Of a stretch of DNA of 8,291 nt, positions 6,269 to 8,291 are shown one piece after another (position 1 is the stretch's first letter; each line of letters starts with the position of its first letter). Origin of the DNA: Pseudomonadota bacterium (GTDB lineage Bacteria > Pseudomonadota > Alphaproteobacteria > Rhizobiales > Hyphomicrobiaceae); contig JAEYYJ010000302.1 of the NCBI GenBank assembly GCA_023430845.1, positions 1 to 8,291 on the forward strand, in the 5' to 3' direction. A model generated the notes under the pieces. That model saw nothing but the letters and a program-made list of their open reading frames with translations, made no database searches and had not been told where the DNA came from. A program made the translations under genes and the position numbers.

Positions 6269-8071
6269 ATGAGCACCAGCGACGCCGCCCTCGGCACGAT
6301 GCCCGAATGGGACCTCGGCGACCTCTATCCTGCGACCGACGCGCCCGAGCTGACGCGAGACTATAAGTGGGCCGCCGATGAGGCTGCCCGCATGCGCGCT
6401 GATTACCAGGGCAAGCTCGCGGCGCTCGCCGGCGATGGCGCGGCGCTCGCCGAGGCGGTGAAGGCCTACGAGAAACTTTCCGACGTAATTGGCCGGATCG
6501 CGTCCTATGCGGGCCTGCGCTACTACGCCGATACGTCGGACGGTGATCGCGCGAAGTTCTTCGGCGATATGCAGTCGAAGATCACGGCGATCTCGACGGA
6601 GCTGGTCTTCTTCGAGCTCGAGCTCAACCAGATCGATGACGCGACGCTCGATGCGGCGCTCCAGCATCCCGAGCTTGCGCGTTATGCTCCGTGGTTCGCG
6701 GATCTGCGCAAGGAAAAGCCCTATCAGCTCGACGAGCAACTGGAGCGCCTCTTCGTCGAGAAGGCGGCGACCTCGCGGGCTGCCTGGGACCGCCTATTCA
6801 ACGAGACGATGACGGCACTGCGCTTCGATGTGGAGGGCGAGCCGAAGCCCCTGAGCCTCGAGCCGACGCTGAACCTCCTCATGCACCCCGAGTCCTCGCG
6901 CCGTCAAAAGGCGGCGGAGGCGCTTGCGAAGGTGTTCAAGGAGAACATTCGCCTCTTCACGCTGATCACGAATACGCTCGCCAAGGACAAGGAAATCTCC
7001 GACCGCTGGCGCGGCTATAAGGATGTCGCGGACTCGCGGCATCTTGCGAACCGCGTGGAAGCAGAGGTCGTGAACGCGCTCGTGAGCGCCGTGCGCGACG
7101 CCTATCCGCGCATCTCGCATCGTTACTATGCCATGAAGGCGCGCTGGCTCGGCATGGATAAGCTCGCCCATTGGGATCGCAACGCGCCGCTGCCCGACAA
7201 ACCCGACCAAGTCTACACGTGGAAGGATGCCGAGAAGATCGTGCTCGATGCCTACGCCGGCTTCTCGCCGCGCATGGCGGAGATCGCACTCCCCTTCTTC
7301 AAAAAGGGCTGGATCGATGCACCCGTGCGCGAAGGCAAGGCTTCTGGCGCGTTCTCACACCCGACGACGCCCTCGGCGCATCCTTATGTGCTGCTGAACT
7401 ACCAAGGCAAGCCGCGGGATGTGATGACGCTCGCACACGAGCTTGGCCATGGTGTGCATCAGGTTCTGGCCGCGCCACAGGGCGCACTGCTCGCGCCGAC
7501 GCCGCTGACGCTTGCGGAAACGGCCTCCGTATTCGGCGAGATGCTGACCTTCCGCGCGCTGCTCGCGGCCACGACCAATCCGCGCGAAAAGAAAGCGCTG
7601 ATGGCGCAGAAGGTCGAGGACATGATCAATACGGTCGTGCGCCAGATCGCGTTCTATTCATTCGAGCGCAAGGTGCATGAGGCGCGTCGCGAGGGCGAGC
7701 TAACGTCGGACAAGATTGCCGAGCTGTGGATGTCGGTGCAGGGCGAGAGCCTCGGACCAGCCATCGATCTGAAGCCGGGATACGAAGTCTACTGGTCGTA
7801 CATCCCGCATTTCATTCATTCGCCGTTTTACGTTTATGCCTACGCGTTCGGCGACTGTCTCGTGAACTCGCTGTATGGGCTCTACCGGGAGGCGCATCCG
7901 GGCTTCGTCGAGAAGTACTTCGACATGCTCAAGGCTGGTGGTTCGAAGCATCACACCGAGCTGCTTGCGCCCTTCGGTCTCAATGCCGCGGACCCGAATT
8001 TCTGGGCGAAAGGTCTCTCCGTCATCGAAGGCATGATCGACGAACTGGAGACGATGGATAAGGTGGCTTGA
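6269..8071 (+). CDS. pepF: M3 family oligoendopeptidase (PepF type)
   Basis: This 600-residue zinc metallopeptidase should cleave short peptides in the cytoplasm; there is no signal peptide. The N-terminal helical region starts with PEWDLGDLYPA (12-22), the usual opening of PepF/M3 proteins. The catalytic domain contains the zinc site HELGH at 390-394 (ligands H390 and H394, catalytic E391), with the third ligand probably E417 in LAETASVFGE (415-424). The substrate-binding stretch YWSYIPHFIHSPFYVYAYAFG occupies 508-528 and is the strongest family signature. Length is normal for the family and all key residues are present. I chose the ATG at 6269 because GGGAGA lies 6 bases upstream (6257-6262); the frame extends to a TTG at 6203, which would add 22 poorly conserved-looking residues. 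It is probably monocistronic: divergent from the regulator and convergent with the RNA methyltransferase. Confidence 0.94.
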   Translation: MSTSDAALGTMPEWDLGDLYPATDAPELTRDYKWAADEAARMRADYQGKLAALAGDGAALAEAVKAYEKLSDVIGRIASYAGLRYYADTSDGDRAKFFGDMQSKITAISTELVFFELELNQIDDATLDAALQHPELARYAPWFADLRKEKPYQLDEQLERLFVEKAATSRAAWDRLFNETMTALRFDVEGEPKPLSLEPTLNLLMHPESSRRQKAAEALAKVFKENIRLFTLITNTLAKDKEISDRWRGYKDVADSRHLANRVEAEVVNALVSAVRDAYPRISHRYYAMKARWLGMDKLAHWDRNAPLPDKPDQVYTWKDAEKIVLDAYAGFSPRMAEIALPFFKKGWIDAPVREGKASGAFSHPTTPSAHPYVLLNYQGKPRDVMTLAHELGHGVHQVLAAPQGALLAPTPLTLAETASVFGEMLTFRALLAATTNPREKKALMAQKVEDMINTVVRQIAFYSFERKVHEARREGELTSDKIAELWMSVQGESLGPAIDLKPGYEVYWSYIPHFIHSPFYVYAYAFGDCLVNSLYGLYREAHPGFVEKYFDMLKAGGSKHHTELLAPFGLNAADPNFWAKGLSVIEGMIDELETMDKVA

Positions 8072-8106
8072 GTAGAAGTGACCGGGTCGCCGCGTGCGCA
8101 ACGTGT

Positions 8107-8136
8107 CCCTTCTCCCCGTGCTCACGGGGAGAGGGG
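8107..8136. terminator. Palindrome between convergent genes, likely bidirectional terminator
   Basis: TCTCCCCGTG (8111-8120) pairs perfectly with CACGGGGAGA (8123-8132); with flanking CCCT/GGGG the stem reaches 14 pairs including one G-T. It sits between the stop codons of the peptidase (8071) and the RNA methyltransferase (8161), where a two-way terminator is expected. It has no long T-run. Its core TCTCCCC...GGGGAGA matches the element at 3918-3937, so it may be a member of a dispersed repeat family used as a terminator. Confidence 0.6.
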
Positions 8137-8160
8137 CAAGTGTAGGCGTCGGCACATGCC

Positions 8161-8291
8161 TCAAAGCTTCAACGCCTCCCGCTTCACCTCGTACAGCATG
8201 AGCGCTGTGGCGACGGCGAGGTTGAGCGAGTCGAGCTTGCCTGCCATGGGAATTTTTACGAGGCGGTTGCAGACGGCAGCGACCTCGTCCG
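8161..8291 (-). CDS. SpoU/TrmH-family RNA 2'-O-methyltransferase, C-terminal end only
   Basis: Only the last 42 codons and the TGA are in the window; the gene continues past the right edge. The peptide reads DEVAAVCNRLVKIPMAGKLD and then SLNLAVATALMLYEVKREAL followed by KL. IPMAGKLDSLNLAVATALMLYE matches motif 3 of the SPOUT (SpoU/TrmH) methyltransferases, which lines the knotted SAM-binding pocket and has the conserved N before V/L-A-V-A. The family methylates a ribose 2'-OH in tRNA or rRNA. Which RNA this one modifies cannot be told from the tail; the motif looks less like RlmB than like other TrmH-family members (inference from memory of the motif). It is convergent with the peptidase. Confidence 0.88.
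   Translation of the reverse strand, partial: DEVAAVCNRLVKIPMAGKLDSLNLAVATALMLYEVKREALKL

Noticed and set aside
1..8291. CRISPR array, toxin-antitoxin, phage or transposon module
   Set aside because: No regularly spaced repeats, transposase or integrase motifs, terminal inverted repeats or small toxin/antitoxin gene pairs were found on either strand.

Overview
The window looks like chromosome of a GC-rich alphaproteobacterium, most likely order Hyphomicrobiales (Rhizobiales). The support is the PssA type with an arginine-rich N-terminus, the M3 oligoendopeptidase, an NtrC-type orphan regulator, strong G/C preference at third codon positions, and dispersed TCTCCCC...GGGGAGA palindromes that are common between genes in that order. 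No genus can be named from the sequence alone.

Layout: bases 1-352 hold no gene that can be supported. At 353-2533 there is a divergent pair: a minus-strand SAM-dependent methyltransferase with an N-terminal winged helix, and a plus-strand AraC-family regulator with a cupin sensor domain. They share a 129-base promoter region that contains an imperfect direct repeat. A gene-poor stretch follows (2534-2970). Three minus-strand genes come next: pssA (2971-3894, TTG start), a DUF1330 protein (3956-4252), and a sigma-54-activating response regulator (4402-5910) with no kinase beside it. A 358-base divergent intergenic region (5911-6268) holds a hairpin followed by T-runs. It leads into a plus-strand M3 oligoendopeptidase (6269-8071). 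The right edge carries the last 42 codons of a minus-strand SpoU/TrmH-family RNA methyltransferase, convergent with the peptidase and separated from it by a strong palindrome.

The genes do not form one pathway. PssA makes phosphatidylserine for phosphatidylethanolamine synthesis, the peptidase degrades oligopeptides, and the RNA methyltransferase modifies RNA; these read as housekeeping. The sigma-54 regulator has an unknown target. The methyltransferase/AraC pair looks like a small accessory regulatory unit in which the AraC protein may control its divergent neighbour. I see no CRISPR array, intact mobile element, phage gene, complete tRNA or rRNA, and nothing that amounts to a convincing new system. 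The most useful leads are the candidate operator repeats of the AraC/methyltransferase pair and an apparently ownerless plus-strand terminator at 6047-6079.
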